From: Rhodobiaceae bacterium
Lineage (GTDB): Bacteria; Pseudomonadota; Alphaproteobacteria; Micropepsales; Micropepsaceae
Length of the DNA: 8,675 nt
Direction of reading: 5' to 3'
Assembly: GCA_009885515.1 (NCBI GenBank)
Contig: VFKO01000045.1
Span: 1 to 8,675, forward strand
Made by a program: the position numbers and the translations under genes. The first letter of the stretch is position 1. The number at the start of each line of letters is the position of its first letter. The notes below the pieces were generated by a model. The model was not told where the DNA came from, did not search any database, and saw only the letters and a program-made list of their open reading frames with translations. This document shows, one piece after another, positions 1 to 6,702 of the stretch.

Positions 1-1628
1 CGGTGCGGCACCATCGCGTCATCACCAAGCCGGCGTTTCCGGTCAGCCTCATAGTCCTGGTAATTTCCTTCGAACCACTCGACGTGACTGTCGCCTTCGA
101 ACGCCAGCATATGCGTGGCGATCCGGTCCAGGAACCAGCGGTCATGGCTGATCACCATCACACAGCCTGCAAACTCCGTCAGTGCATCTTCAAGCGCCCG
201 AAGCGTTTCGACATCAAGATCGTTCGTCGGTTCGTCCAGCAGCAGTAAATTGCAATGCGATTTCAGCATTTTGGCCAAATGCACACGATTGCGCTCACCA
301 CCGGATAGTTGACCGACTTTCTTCTGCTGATCCAGTCCCTTGAAATTGAACGCCGAAACATAGGCCCGGCTCTGCATCTGCCGCTTGCCCAGTTCCAGAA
401 TATCCAGCCCGCCGGAGATTTCCTCCCATACCGTTTTCTTCGCATCCAGGGACTCGCGCGACTGATCCACAAAGCCCATCACGACGGTATCGCCGATTTT
501 CAGCGTCCCGCTATCCGGCTTCTCCTGGCCCGTCAGCATACGGAACAACGTGGTCTTGCCCGCACCGTTCGGGCCGATAACGCCGACAATGCCGCCCGGT
601 GGCAATTTGAAATTCAAATCATCGATCAGCAAGCGCTCGCCATAGGCCTTGTTCACCGCCACAGCCTCAATCACCGCCCCACCAAGCCGCGGACCAGGTG
701 GAATAATGATCTGGGCATCGCCGGTCTTGGCGTTGTTGGCTTGCGCCAGCAAATCTTCGTAGGCCCGCACGCGCGCTTTGGACTTGGCCTGCCGCGCCTT
801 GGGGCTGGCGGCAATCCATTCGCGTTCGCGCACCAAAGTCTTGAGCCGCGCCTCTTCCCCCTTCGCCTCAACTGCCAGCCGCTTTTCCTTTTGCTCAAGC
901 CACGACGAATAATTGCCCTCGTAGGGAATCCCCTGCCCCCGGTCGAGTTCCAGAATCCAGCCGGTGACATTGTCCAGGAAGTACCGGTCATGCGTCACCA
1001 GCACGACGGTGCCTTTGTACTCTTTCAGATGATGCTCAAGCCACGCCACCGACTCTGCGTCCAGATGGTTTGTCGGTTCGTCCAGCAACAACAGGTCCGG
1101 CGCTTCCAGCAACAACTTGCAGAGCGCGACCCGGCGCTTTTCACCGCCCGACAATTTACTGACATCGGCATCGCCCGGCGGACAACGAAGCGCATCCAGC
1201 GCCTGTTCGATCTGACTATCGAGGTCCCACAGACCCAGCGCATCAATCTGGTCCTGCAGCTTCGCCATCTCGTCCGCGGTTTCGTCGGTGTAGTTGGCCG
1301 CAATCTCATTGTAGCGATCGACAATCGCTTTCTTGTGCTTGACCGCGCCCATCACATTTCCAAGCACGTCTTTGGTCGCGTCAAGCTGGGGCTCTTGTGA
1401 CAAATACCCAACCCTGGCCCCTTCCGCCGACCACGCCTCGCCGGTGAATTCCGTCTCCATGCCGGCCATGATCTTCAGCAAGGTCGACTTACCCGAGCCG
1501 TTCAGGCCGATCACGCCGATTTTCACGCCCGGCAGAAACGACAACCAGATATCCTTGAGCACTTGCTTGCCGCCGGGATAGGTCTTTCCCAGCTGCTTCA
1601 TCACATAGACATATTGGTAGGAGGCCAT
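1..1628 (-). CDS. ettA: Energy-dependent translational throttle protein EttA (ABC-F ATPase), 3' end cut by window edge
   Basis: Soluble ABC-F protein. In the family, EttA binds the ribosomal E site and gates the first elongation step according to ATP/ADP level. Two ABC domains are visible in one frame of 542 complete codons. Domain 1 has Walker A GLNGSGKST (about residues 41-49), signature LSGGEKRRVALC (about 159-170) and Walker B LLLLDEPTNHLD (about 179-190). Domain 2 has Walker A GPNGAGKTT (about 351-359), signature LSGGERNRVHLA and Walker B LLLLDEPTNDLD. The EttA-type arm lies between the first Walker A and signature. The linker ends with IPPGPRLG, as in E. coli EttA. The C-terminal end visible here reads DRKRRLGDDA, so only about 13-18 residues are missing. 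The start MASYQYVYVMKQLGK aligns with E. coli MAQFVYTMHRVGK, which supports ATG at 1628. No strong Shine-Dalgarno is seen, only a purine stretch AAAGAG upstream. Divergent from the PH-domain gene. Confidence 0.96.
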   Translation of the reverse strand, partial: MASYQYVYVMKQLGKTYPGGKQVLKDIWLSFLPGVKIGVIGLNGSGKSTLLKIMAGMETEFTGEAWSAEGARVGYLSQEPQLDATKDVLGNVMGAVKHKKAIVDRYNEIAANYTDETADEMAKLQDQIDALGLWDLDSQIEQALDALRCPPGDADVSKLSGGEKRRVALCKLLLEAPDLLLLDEPTNHLDAESVAWLEHHLKEYKGTVVLVTHDRYFLDNVTGWILELDRGQGIPYEGNYSSWLEQKEKRLAVEAKGEEARLKTLVREREWIAASPKARQAKSKARVRAYEDLLAQANNAKTGDAQIIIPPGPRLGGAVIEAVAVNKAYGERLLIDDLNFKLPPGGIVGVIGPNGAGKTTLFRMLTGQEKPDSGTLKIGDTVVMGFVDQSRESLDAKKTVWEEISGGLDILELGKRQMQSRAYVSAFNFKGLDQQKKVGQLSGGERNRVHLAKMLKSHCNLLLLDEPTNDLDVETLRALEDALTEFAGCVMVISHDRWFLDRIATHMLAFEGDSHVEWFEGNYQDYEADRKRRLGDDAMVPH

Positions 1629-1655
1629 AAAAACCGCCGCTCTTTCACGATTAAG

Positions 1656-1668
1656 CCTGAGGCTCAGG
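1656..1668. repeat. Small perfect inverted repeat in the ettA leader
   Basis: CCTGAG and CTCAGG flank a single central base, making a 13-base odd palindrome about 28 bases upstream of the ettA start, inside its predicted leader. A one-base loop makes it a poor RNA hairpin. A protein-binding dyad or chance are equally likely. Confidence 0.3.
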
Positions 1669-1680
1669 AGGTGGAACGGC

Positions 1681-1709
1681 CTTCTAACGAAGTACCGGCC
1701 ACGCGGCAA
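1681..1709 (-). promoter_or_regulatory. Candidate sigma-70-type promoter for ettA
   Basis: Read on the minus strand, TTGCCG (1709-1704) resembles a -35 box and TAGAAG (1686-1681) a -10 box. Each matches four of six consensus bases, with a 17-base spacer. The start point would fall near 1674, giving a leader of about 46 bases before the ettA ATG. Position and spacing fit; the match strength is only moderate and this is inference. Confidence 0.35.
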
Positions 1710-1791
1710 GACGCTACAAATCTCCCAAAATGCTTGCGAGTTGCCGTCGCTTGTGAAAACACTCCAAAGCGCCGGACCACTGGGGACCAAT

Positions 1792-2268
1792 ATGAGTTAT
1801 GTCAATCGTACGCTTGGCACCAAAGAGAAGCTGCTCTTCTCGACCGGCTATCACTGGCTGTACTGGCTGGGCGTCAGCCTCCTGACCGCGCCGTTCGTGG
1901 CCGTTGCCATTGCAGGCCTGCCCTATGGAGCGTGGGATTATCTGTTCCTCGCCTTGACGGTTGTTCCCGCCTTCTTTGGCTTAGTGCGCTGTGTTCACGG
2001 TATCGCACTTGAAGTGGCCGTGACCACCGACCGCTTCGTCAAAAAAACCGGGCTTGTTTCCATCACCACCGAAGAAGTAAGCCTGGATAAGATCGAAGAA
2101 GTGAACGTCGACGAGACCATCTTTGGGCGCCTGTTCGGTTACGGCAACGTACAAGTCCACGGCACCGGCGCCGGCAATATCCGCGTGACCTTCATCCATG
2201 ACCCAGTCCGCCTGCGCCGCGAAATCCAAACCGCCCGCGAACAGCTAAGGTCCAAGGGTGAAGTTTAG
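1792..2268 (+). CDS. Membrane protein with bacterial PH-like domain (bPH2/DUF304-type), 158 aa
   Basis: Predicted inner-membrane protein. Two hydrophobic segments lie at about residues 22-42 and 46-70 and form a helical hairpin. They are followed by a soluble PH-like domain at about 72-150 containing VTTDRFVKKTGLVSITTEEV, then IEEVNVDETIFGRLFGYGNV with the typical (L/F)FGYG(N/T)V core. This matches the YdbS/YdbT-type bacterial PH domain family, whose molecular role is poorly defined (membrane-associated, sometimes linked to envelope stress). An in-frame TTG at 1741 would add 17 residues. I prefer ATG 1792 because GGGGA (1782-1786) sits 5 bases upstream and because family members usually begin M-x-Y-V-x-x-x-L near the helix pair, as here (MSYVNRTLG). 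It stands alone: divergent from ettA and convergent with the tRNA. No enzymatic motif is seen. Confidence 0.85.
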   Translation: MSYVNRTLGTKEKLLFSTGYHWLYWLGVSLLTAPFVAVAIAGLPYGAWDYLFLALTVVPAFFGLVRCVHGIALEVAVTTDRFVKKTGLVSITTEEVSLDKIEEVNVDETIFGRLFGYGNVQVHGTGAGNIRVTFIHDPVRLRREIQTAREQLRSKGEV

Positions 2269-2308
2269 TACGCCCTGCCAAGCCGTAGATTGCGAAGCGA
2301 GCGAAGGG

Positions 2309-2385
2309 TGGTGGGCCCGGTAGGACTCGAACCTACGACCAGACCGTTATGAGCGGCCCGCTCTAACCAACTGAGCTACAGGCCC
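2309..2385 (-). tRNA. tRNA with CAT anticodon, probably tRNA-Ile2 (lysidine type) rather than Met
   Basis: A complete 77-base cloverleaf reads on the minus strand. Acceptor GGGCCTG pairs with CGGGCCC (one G-U pair), then A73 and an encoded CCA. The D stem is GCTC/GAGC with a TTGGTT-containing loop. The anticodon stem is GGCCG/CGGTC (one G-U) around loop CTCATAA, so the anticodon is CAT. The T arm is GTAGG-TTCGAGT-CCTAC. An initiator is excluded by the paired G1-C72, and no GGG/CCC anticodon stem of the initiator type is present. C4-G69 and C5-G68 are the acceptor pairs known to favour TilS, which converts C34 to lysidine so that the tRNA reads AUA as Ile. The overall sequence also resembles tRNA-Ile more than elongator tRNA-Met. 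Automatic annotation may label it Met. No clear terminator follows. Confidence 0.93.
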
Positions 2386-2404
2386 CACCGTTGGACGAAA
2401 AAGC

Positions 2405-2433
2405 CCTATATCAAACCTGTGATCAACAGCGAA
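2405..2433 (-). promoter_or_regulatory. Candidate promoter for the tRNA
   Basis: On the minus strand, TTCGCT (2433-2428) and TATAGG (2410-2405) are separated by 17 bases. The start would lie near 2398, about 13 bases before the mature tRNA 5' end. The -10 box is reasonable and the -35 weak (three of six), so this rests mainly on position. Confidence 0.3.
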
Positions 2434-2492
2434 GCGCTCAATATCGTGATCGCCCGTTCACGCAGCCGCTATCTTTGTCGCAGGTCCCGCCT

Positions 2493-2522
2493 TTGTTTCG
2501 CCCCGATCAACTCAGATATGAT
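2493..2522 (+). promoter_or_regulatory. Candidate promoter for the SIMPL-domain gene
   Basis: TATGAT (2517-2522) matches five of six -10 consensus bases. TTGTTT (2493-2498) lies 18 bases upstream as a weak -35. The start would be near 2529, leaving a leader of about 32 bases that carries the AGGGG ribosome-binding site. A GATCA-N9-TGATC dyad (2505-2523) overlaps the -10 box and could be an operator, but this is speculative. Confidence 0.35.
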
Positions 2523-2560
2523 CTGGCTGAAGTGATCCAACAAAACCACAGGGGTGTATC

Positions 2561-3298
2561 ATGAACCTTCGTACAATTGCCATCGGCGCCGCATTGGTCA
2601 TCGTCGCAGCGCTCGCGGCCGCAATGCTGATCGGCCCGCGTCAGGGCATTTCGTCGTCCGATGACGCCTTGCCGCGCATTGTCAGCGTCTCGGGTCTTGG
2701 CGAAGTCAAAGCCCGCCCCGACATGGCGGCGGTCACGTCGGGTGTCACTTCGGAAGCGCCAACGGCGCAGGCTGCACTCGCCCGCAACAACGCAGCGATG
2801 ACCGCCGTCATCGCCGCCCTCAAAAATGCCGGCGTGTCGCAAGACGACATCCAAACCTCGAACTTCAGCGTCTCCCCGCAATACCCTCCCTACCAGCCCG
2901 GACAATCAACGTCGCCGCGCATCAGCGGTTACCAGGTTTCCAATCAAGTGACAGCGCGCGTCAAAAATCTTGCCAAACTTGGTGCGATCCTGGACGCCCT
3001 CGTCCAGGCCGGCTCAAACCAGATCAGCGGCATCTCCTTCGACATCGATCAGCCAAAACCATTCCTGGACGACGCGCGCAAGAAAGCCGTTGCCGACGCC
3101 CGCGCGAAAGCCGAGCTTTACGCAACAGCTGCCGGTGCAAGCCTCGGACGCGTCATTCAGATTTCGGAATCGGCCGCCGTTGTGCCACAGCCAGTTCGTA
3201 TGCGCATGGCCGAAGCATCTGCAGATGGTGGCGTTCCCATCGCCGTCGGCCAAAACACCGTTTCAGCAAGCATCAACATCACCTACGAAATCCAGTAA
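2561..3298 (+). CDS. SIMPL domain-containing (DUF541) exported protein, 245 aa
   Basis: Envelope protein of the SIMPL/DUF541 family (relatives include E. coli YggE and Brucella BP26), whose members are periplasmic or membrane-anchored and form oligomers; precise function is unsettled. Residues 1-25 form a signal peptide or N-terminal anchor (MNLRTIAIGA then a long Ala/Val/Leu run). No obvious lipobox is present. The domain starts with the family hallmark SGLGEVKARPDMA (44-56). It ends with the conserved DDARKKAVADARAKAELYA helix (about 170-188), then GASLGRVIQISE and a final beta strand. Start ATG 2561 is preceded by AGGGG at good spacing. The S9 peptidase gene follows on the same strand after 113 bases that contain two inverted repeats, so co-transcription is uncertain. 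Confidence 0.92.
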   Translation: MNLRTIAIGAALVIVAALAAAMLIGPRQGISSSDDALPRIVSVSGLGEVKARPDMAAVTSGVTSEAPTAQAALARNNAAMTAVIAALKNAGVSQDDIQTSNFSVSPQYPPYQPGQSTSPRISGYQVSNQVTARVKNLAKLGAILDALVQAGSNQISGISFDIDQPKPFLDDARKKAVADARAKAELYATAAGASLGRVIQISESAAVVPQPVRMRMAEASADGGVPIAVGQNTVSASINITYEIQ

Positions 3299-3312
3299 AT
3301 TAAGGATCAGGC

Positions 3313-3347
3313 TTGTGGCATTGACCGCACACGCACACGTGCCACAA
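3313..3347. repeat. Inverted repeat (8-bp arms) downstream of the SIMPL gene
   Basis: TTGTGGCA (3313-3320) and TGCCACAA (3340-3347) are perfect complements around a 19-base loop, starting 15 bases after the SIMPL stop. No T run follows on either strand, so it is not a standard intrinsic terminator. The loop holds the first copy of a 9-base direct repeat TGACCGCAC (3322-3330); the second copy is at 3351-3359. Confidence 0.5.
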
Positions 3348-3362
3348 AAGTGACCGCACGCA

Positions 3363-3390
3363 TGGGCGGGAACCGGTACGCTCCCGCCCA
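3363..3390. repeat. GC-rich hairpin (9-bp stem) upstream of the S9 peptidase gene
   Basis: TGGGCGGGA (3363-3371) and TCCCGCCCA (3382-3390) form a perfect 9-bp stem with a 10-base loop. It ends 21 bases before the GTG start at 3412. In RNA this would be a very stable hairpin just ahead of the ribosome-binding site. It lacks a downstream T tract. It may act as a transcript-end or 3'-stabilising structure for the upstream gene, or as a 5' leader structure for the peptidase gene. Confidence 0.6.
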
Positions 3391-3411
3391 GCTCACAGGA
3401 CGAGAATCCAC

Positions 3412-5433
3412 GTGCGGTTAATATCCCTCATTGGCGCACTGATAGGTGCAGGCCTGGCGCTCCACGCCGCTGGTGCATCTGCCACCATTCGCGCCAGCGA
3501 TCTCATTCCCCGCAAGCTGATATTCGGCAACCCCGAACGCAGCGCCCCTTACCTCAGTCCAGACGGCTCGATGATTGCCTATACAGCGGCCGTCGACGGG
3601 GTGATGAATGTGTGGGTTGCATCCCTAGGCAACCTTGAGGCCGCCCGTCCGGTCACGCACGACAGACACCGCCCCATCATGAAATTTCAATGGGCGATGA
3701 ACGGAACGCATCTTTTGTATTCCCAGGACCGCGCCGGCGATGAGAATTTTCACCTCTATGCCGTGGACGTTGCCAACAACACCACCAAAGACCTCACCCC
3801 ATACAATTCCGTTCGCGCCGAAATCATCGCCGCATCGCACGAACGGCCTGACGAAATCCTGGTTGGCCTCAATAACCGCGACAAGCGCTGGCACGATGCC
3901 TGGTTGATCAACGTTGTCACCGGTGACGGAGAATTGATCCAAAGGAACGAAGGGTTTGCAGCCTTCGTCGCTGACAATGACCTTTCAATTCGCCTGGCTT
4001 CAAGGCCCCTTCCAGGTGGCGGACAGGAATATTTGCGCCGCGAAAAATCGGCCTGGAAATTGTTCACGACCGTTCAAGGCGACGACTCACTGACGACTGA
4101 ACCTTTGTTCTTTCGCTCTGACAACCAGTCGCTCTACTGGATCGACAGCCGCCACCGCGACAAGAGTGCGCTGGCGTTGACGGATGTTCACACGGGCAAG
4201 ACGACAATTGAAGCAGAGTCAGACAAATCCGACATTGCCTACGTTCTCAAAGACCCGGTGACACACCAGATCCTAGCCGCCTCGTTCGAGTATGAACGGA
4301 TGGACTGGAAAGCCCTCGACGCCAGCATGAAGCCGGACATCGCATTACTCAACAGACACGTGACGGGATATTGGTTCCCGCTCAGCCAGTCGAAGGACAA
4401 CAACGCCTGGACGGTTTGGATCGACAATCCCGGCAAGCCGATAAAGTTTGCCTTGTACAACCGCCGTGAACGCTCGCTCAAAACGCTGTTCACCGCCCGG
4501 CCAAGCCTTGAGGGCGCACCGCTACCTGCAACCACACCGCACATCATAAAATCCCGCGACGGGCTCAATCTAGTCAGTTACCTGACCTTGCCGAAAAATA
4601 TCGACACGCGCACCACCGGTATTCCGGACAAGCCGCTGCCGATGATCCTGATGGTGCATGGTGGACCATGGGGCAGAGACAGCATTGCTTACAACCCCAC
4701 CGCCGCCTGGCTTTCCAATCGCGGCTACGCCGTTCTCGCCGTCAATTTCCGCGGTTCAACCGGATTCGGCAAAGCATTTGTCAATGCCGGTGACAAGGAA
4801 TGGGGTGGCAAAATGCACCACGACCTCATCGACGCGGTCAAGTGGGCCATCAAAAAGCGCGTCGCCCAGAAAAATAGGATAGCGATTTACGGCGCCTCAT
4901 ACGGTGGCTACGCCGCCCTTGTCGGCCTCACCTCGACACCCAGGCAATTCGCTTGCGCGGTTGACATTGTCGGCCCGTCGAACTTGTCCACCATGCTCGC
5001 CAACATTCCACCGTACTGGCAGTCGTTCGCAGAGAACTTCAAGCGCCGCGTCGGCGACCCCTCGACACCCCACGGCCAGAAATTTCTCAATGCACGTTCG
5101 CCTCTTTTTCATGTCTCGAATATTCAACGCCCGCTCCTGATCGGCCAGGGAGCCAACGACCCCCGCGTGACCCAAAGCGAATCCGATCAGATTGTTCAGG
5201 CCATGAACCGCAGGAAAACGCCCGTCACCTACGTGCTGTATTCCGACGAAGGCCACGGCTTTGCCCGGCCGCAAAACCGCCTGTCGTTCAACGCCATCAC
5301 CGAAACATTTCTAGCGCAATGCCTTGGCGGACGAGCCGAACCGGTTGGCAGCGATTTCCAAGGATCGTCCGTAGCCGTACCATCGGGCAAGGAACACATC
5401 AAAGGACTGGCCCACGCCCTTTCTCAACCCTGA
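3412..5433 (+). CDS. Secreted S9 family (prolyl oligopeptidase-type) serine peptidase, 673 aa
   Basis: Predicted periplasmic or secreted alpha/beta-hydrolase peptidase of the S9 dipeptidyl/acylaminoacyl-peptidase type, expected to trim small peptides in nutrient uptake. The N-terminus MRLISLIGALIGAGLALHAA with ASA at 22-24 is a Sec signal peptide. A beta-propeller-like domain covers about residues 35-370 (YLSPDG, and repeats such as WAMNGTHLLYSQD). The catalytic domain follows: HGGPW oxyanion region at 416-420, nucleophile Ser496 in GASYGGY, Asp583 in GANDPRV and His615 in DEGHGF. The C-terminal tail from about 636 (CLGGRAEP, then FQGSSVAVP) is typical of the full-length family, so the gene is complete. 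The start is GTG at 3412, directly opening the signal peptide, with AGGA about 11 bases upstream; no better in-frame start is seen. It ends 2 bases from the convergent hydrolase gene. Confidence 0.94.
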   Translation: MRLISLIGALIGAGLALHAAGASATIRASDLIPRKLIFGNPERSAPYLSPDGSMIAYTAAVDGVMNVWVASLGNLEAARPVTHDRHRPIMKFQWAMNGTHLLYSQDRAGDENFHLYAVDVANNTTKDLTPYNSVRAEIIAASHERPDEILVGLNNRDKRWHDAWLINVVTGDGELIQRNEGFAAFVADNDLSIRLASRPLPGGGQEYLRREKSAWKLFTTVQGDDSLTTEPLFFRSDNQSLYWIDSRHRDKSALALTDVHTGKTTIEAESDKSDIAYVLKDPVTHQILAASFEYERMDWKALDASMKPDIALLNRHVTGYWFPLSQSKDNNAWTVWIDNPGKPIKFALYNRRERSLKTLFTARPSLEGAPLPATTPHIIKSRDGLNLVSYLTLPKNIDTRTTGIPDKPLPMILMVHGGPWGRDSIAYNPTAAWLSNRGYAVLAVNFRGSTGFGKAFVNAGDKEWGGKMHHDLIDAVKWAIKKRVAQKNRIAIYGASYGGYAALVGLTSTPRQFACAVDIVGPSNLSTMLANIPPYWQSFAENFKRRVGDPSTPHGQKFLNARSPLFHVSNIQRPLLIGQGANDPRVTQSESDQIVQAMNRRKTPVTYVLYSDEGHGFARPQNRLSFNAITETFLAQCLGGRAEPVGSDFQGSSVAVPSGKEHIKGLAHALSQP

Positions 5434-5435
5434 TT

Positions 5436-6326
5436 TCACAGCGGCACAACACTCGCCTTCAAAGGCCCTGCGCCGGGTTGCTCATGCCAGTGTGTGTTGT
5501 TGAGCACAGCGCCATCCGAACGCACCCGCGCCACTGCCGACAGATCAAGTTCGGCATAAAGCCATTGCGCTTCGTTGAGTGTGCCGCTGACGACAACGCC
5601 ATCTTCTGGAAACCCAAGATCGGGCGGACCATATACGCCAGCGGCCCCCACATTCGTATTCACGGCAGGCGACCACAGCGCCTCGCCAACAGTCGGGGAG
5701 TGCACAACAAAACACTGGTTCTCGAGAGCCCGCGCCTGCGCCCCCACCCGCACCCGGTAATATCCATGCAGCGACTCCGTGCAGCTTGGAACCAGCACCA
5801 TCGCGGCACCCGCATCGCTCATCGCACGCGCAATCAGCGGAAACTCGGCGTCGTAGCAAATGGCAATACCGAAGCAGCCGATGCTTGTGTCGAAGACACA
5901 GACACCGCGCCCGCCTTCGATCCGCCATGTCTCGCGCTCAAAGCGCGTCATCATCAGCTTGCGTTGTTCGGCAATCTTGCCCTTGGGGCTGATCACGCGC
6001 GCGATATTGAAGGCAGCACCCGTTGCGTCGCGCTTGGGCAAACTCGCGGCAACAACAAACACTCGGTGCCTCTCGGCAAGCTCCCCATGCAGTGCATCGA
6101 TTTTGTCTCGCAACCCACCAACAAAATCGATCGAAAGCTGCAAATCGCTCCATATCTCGGGCGATGACATGCGGGCGAGTTCCATCGCCCCGTATTCGGG
6201 AAACAACAAAAGCTGCGCCCCATTTTCACTTGCGTCTTGAAACCAGCGCGTAAGTTTTTGCTCGTACACGGCCCAGGACCCGATCGCATCGATGGGATAC
6301 TGCGCAGCAGCGACACGCACCTTCAT
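5436..6326 (-). CDS. Carbon-nitrogen hydrolase (nitrilase superfamily), 296 aa
   Basis: Cytoplasmic amidase-like enzyme that cleaves a non-peptide C-N bond; the substrate cannot be read from the sequence. The Glu-Lys-Cys triad is visible: Glu44 in FPEYGAMEL, Lys123 in EQRKLMMTRFE and Cys157 in GIAICYDAEFP. The region VRVGAQARALENQCFVVHSP (about 192-211) is the conserved dimer-side segment. Length is normal for a single-domain member. From memory, close relatives occur as a domain fused to a GNAT acetyltransferase; here it stands alone. Start ATG 6326 opens MKVRVAAAQYP, the usual family beginning, with a weak AGG about 9 bases upstream. The lipoprotein gene ends 18 bases upstream on the same strand, suggesting co-transcription. 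Its stop faces the S9 peptidase stop at a distance of 2 bases. Confidence 0.93.
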   Translation of the reverse strand: MKVRVAAAQYPIDAIGSWAVYEQKLTRWFQDASENGAQLLLFPEYGAMELARMSSPEIWSDLQLSIDFVGGLRDKIDALHGELAERHRVFVVAASLPKRDATGAAFNIARVISPKGKIAEQRKLMMTRFERETWRIEGGRGVCVFDTSIGCFGIAICYDAEFPLIARAMSDAGAAMVLVPSCTESLHGYYRVRVGAQARALENQCFVVHSPTVGEALWSPAVNTNVGAAGVYGPPDLGFPEDGVVVSGTLNEAQWLYAELDLSAVARVRSDGAVLNNTHWHEQPGAGPLKASVVPL

Positions 6327-6344
6327 GGCGTTAGCCTGATGTCG

Positions 6345-6620
6345 TCAGTCGTCCTTGCCGTCTGGCTTCGTCTTGCAGTCATCATCGTCCGTATCGTCTT
6401 TCTTTGCGTCGTCCCCATCGGGGCCGGCGTCCTCGCAGTCCCTCTTCTTATCCTTGTCCGAAGACCCAGCAACAGCGCTGACCGCGCCTGCCGCCACATC
6501 GACGGTCGTCTCGACGACTGTCGCCGTCACACTCACCGCTGCATCCACGACGGAAATAACGGCACAACCCGAAATCGCTACTGCCATCGCTGCAAGCAGC
6601 GCAAAGGTGAACACTCGCAT
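6345..6620 (-). CDS. Small lipoprotein with Val/Ala/Thr-rich stem and Asp-rich tail, 91 aa
   Basis: I do not recognise a characterised family. Residues 1-18 are a lipoprotein signal peptide ending in the lipobox AISG-C, so Cys19 is the predicted lipidated first residue of a 73-residue mature protein. Ala at mature position +2 predicts outer-membrane sorting by the Lol rule. Residues 20-52 are rich in Val, Ala and Thr, with a repeating pattern (VVDAAVSVTATVVETTVDVA). Residues 55-91 are extremely polar: 16 Asp and one Glu against eight Lys and one Arg, with a DDDD run at 78-81 and two cysteines (62 and 82) that could form a disulfide. Such Asp clustering could bind divalent cations, but no exact calcium-loop motif is seen. 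The ATG is preceded by GAGAGAGG with a 10-base gap. The carbon-nitrogen hydrolase gene follows 18 bases later on the same strand. Confidence 0.85.
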   Translation of the reverse strand: MRVFTFALLAAMAVAISGCAVISVVDAAVSVTATVVETTVDVAAGAVSAVAGSSDKDKKRDCEDAGPDGDDAKKDDTDDDDCKTKPDGKDD

Positions 6621-6649
6621 GAACTCGAACCTCTCTCACGACGGCCGCG

Positions 6650-6678
6650 AGTGAACATCCCCGGCCGGTGCCGGTCAA
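6650..6678 (-). promoter_or_regulatory. Candidate promoter for the lipoprotein-hydrolase pair
   Basis: On the minus strand, TTGACC (6678-6673) matches five of six -35 bases and TTCACT (6655-6650) three of six -10 bases, with a 17-base spacer. The start would lie near 6643, about 23 bases before the lipoprotein ATG. A separate promoter here would let the pair be expressed independently of the VOC gene upstream. Confidence 0.35.
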
Positions 6679-6702
6679 CAACCCAATTGAAATTTGCCGG
6701 TG

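Noticed and set aside
309..1400. 363-codon plus-strand open frame opposite ettA
   Set aside because: It lies wholly antisense to the highly conserved ettA gene, its product is Arg/Leu/Gln-rich with no recognisable domain, and GC-rich genes commonly leave such open antisense frames.
1741..1791. Upstream TTG start adding 17 residues to the PH-domain protein
   Set aside because: ATG 1792 has a GGGGA site 5 bases upstream and matches the usual family N-terminus; the extension shows no conserved feature.
2417..2429. CTGT-N5-ACAG dyad as a possible LexA box
   Set aside because: The spacing is wrong for the enterobacterial box (N8), and alphaproteobacterial LexA uses a GTTC-type direct repeat; no damage-response gene is adjacent.
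5319..6167. 282-codon plus-strand open frame spanning the S9 peptidase end and the hydrolase gene
   Set aside because: It overlaps two genes with intact catalytic motifs, and its product is rich in His, Arg and Pro with no domain; it is an antisense shadow.
6661..6674. CCGGC-N4-GCCGG as a terminator for the VOC gene
   Set aside because: The stem is only 5 bp, has no T tract on the minus strand, and lies inside the spacer of a candidate promoter.
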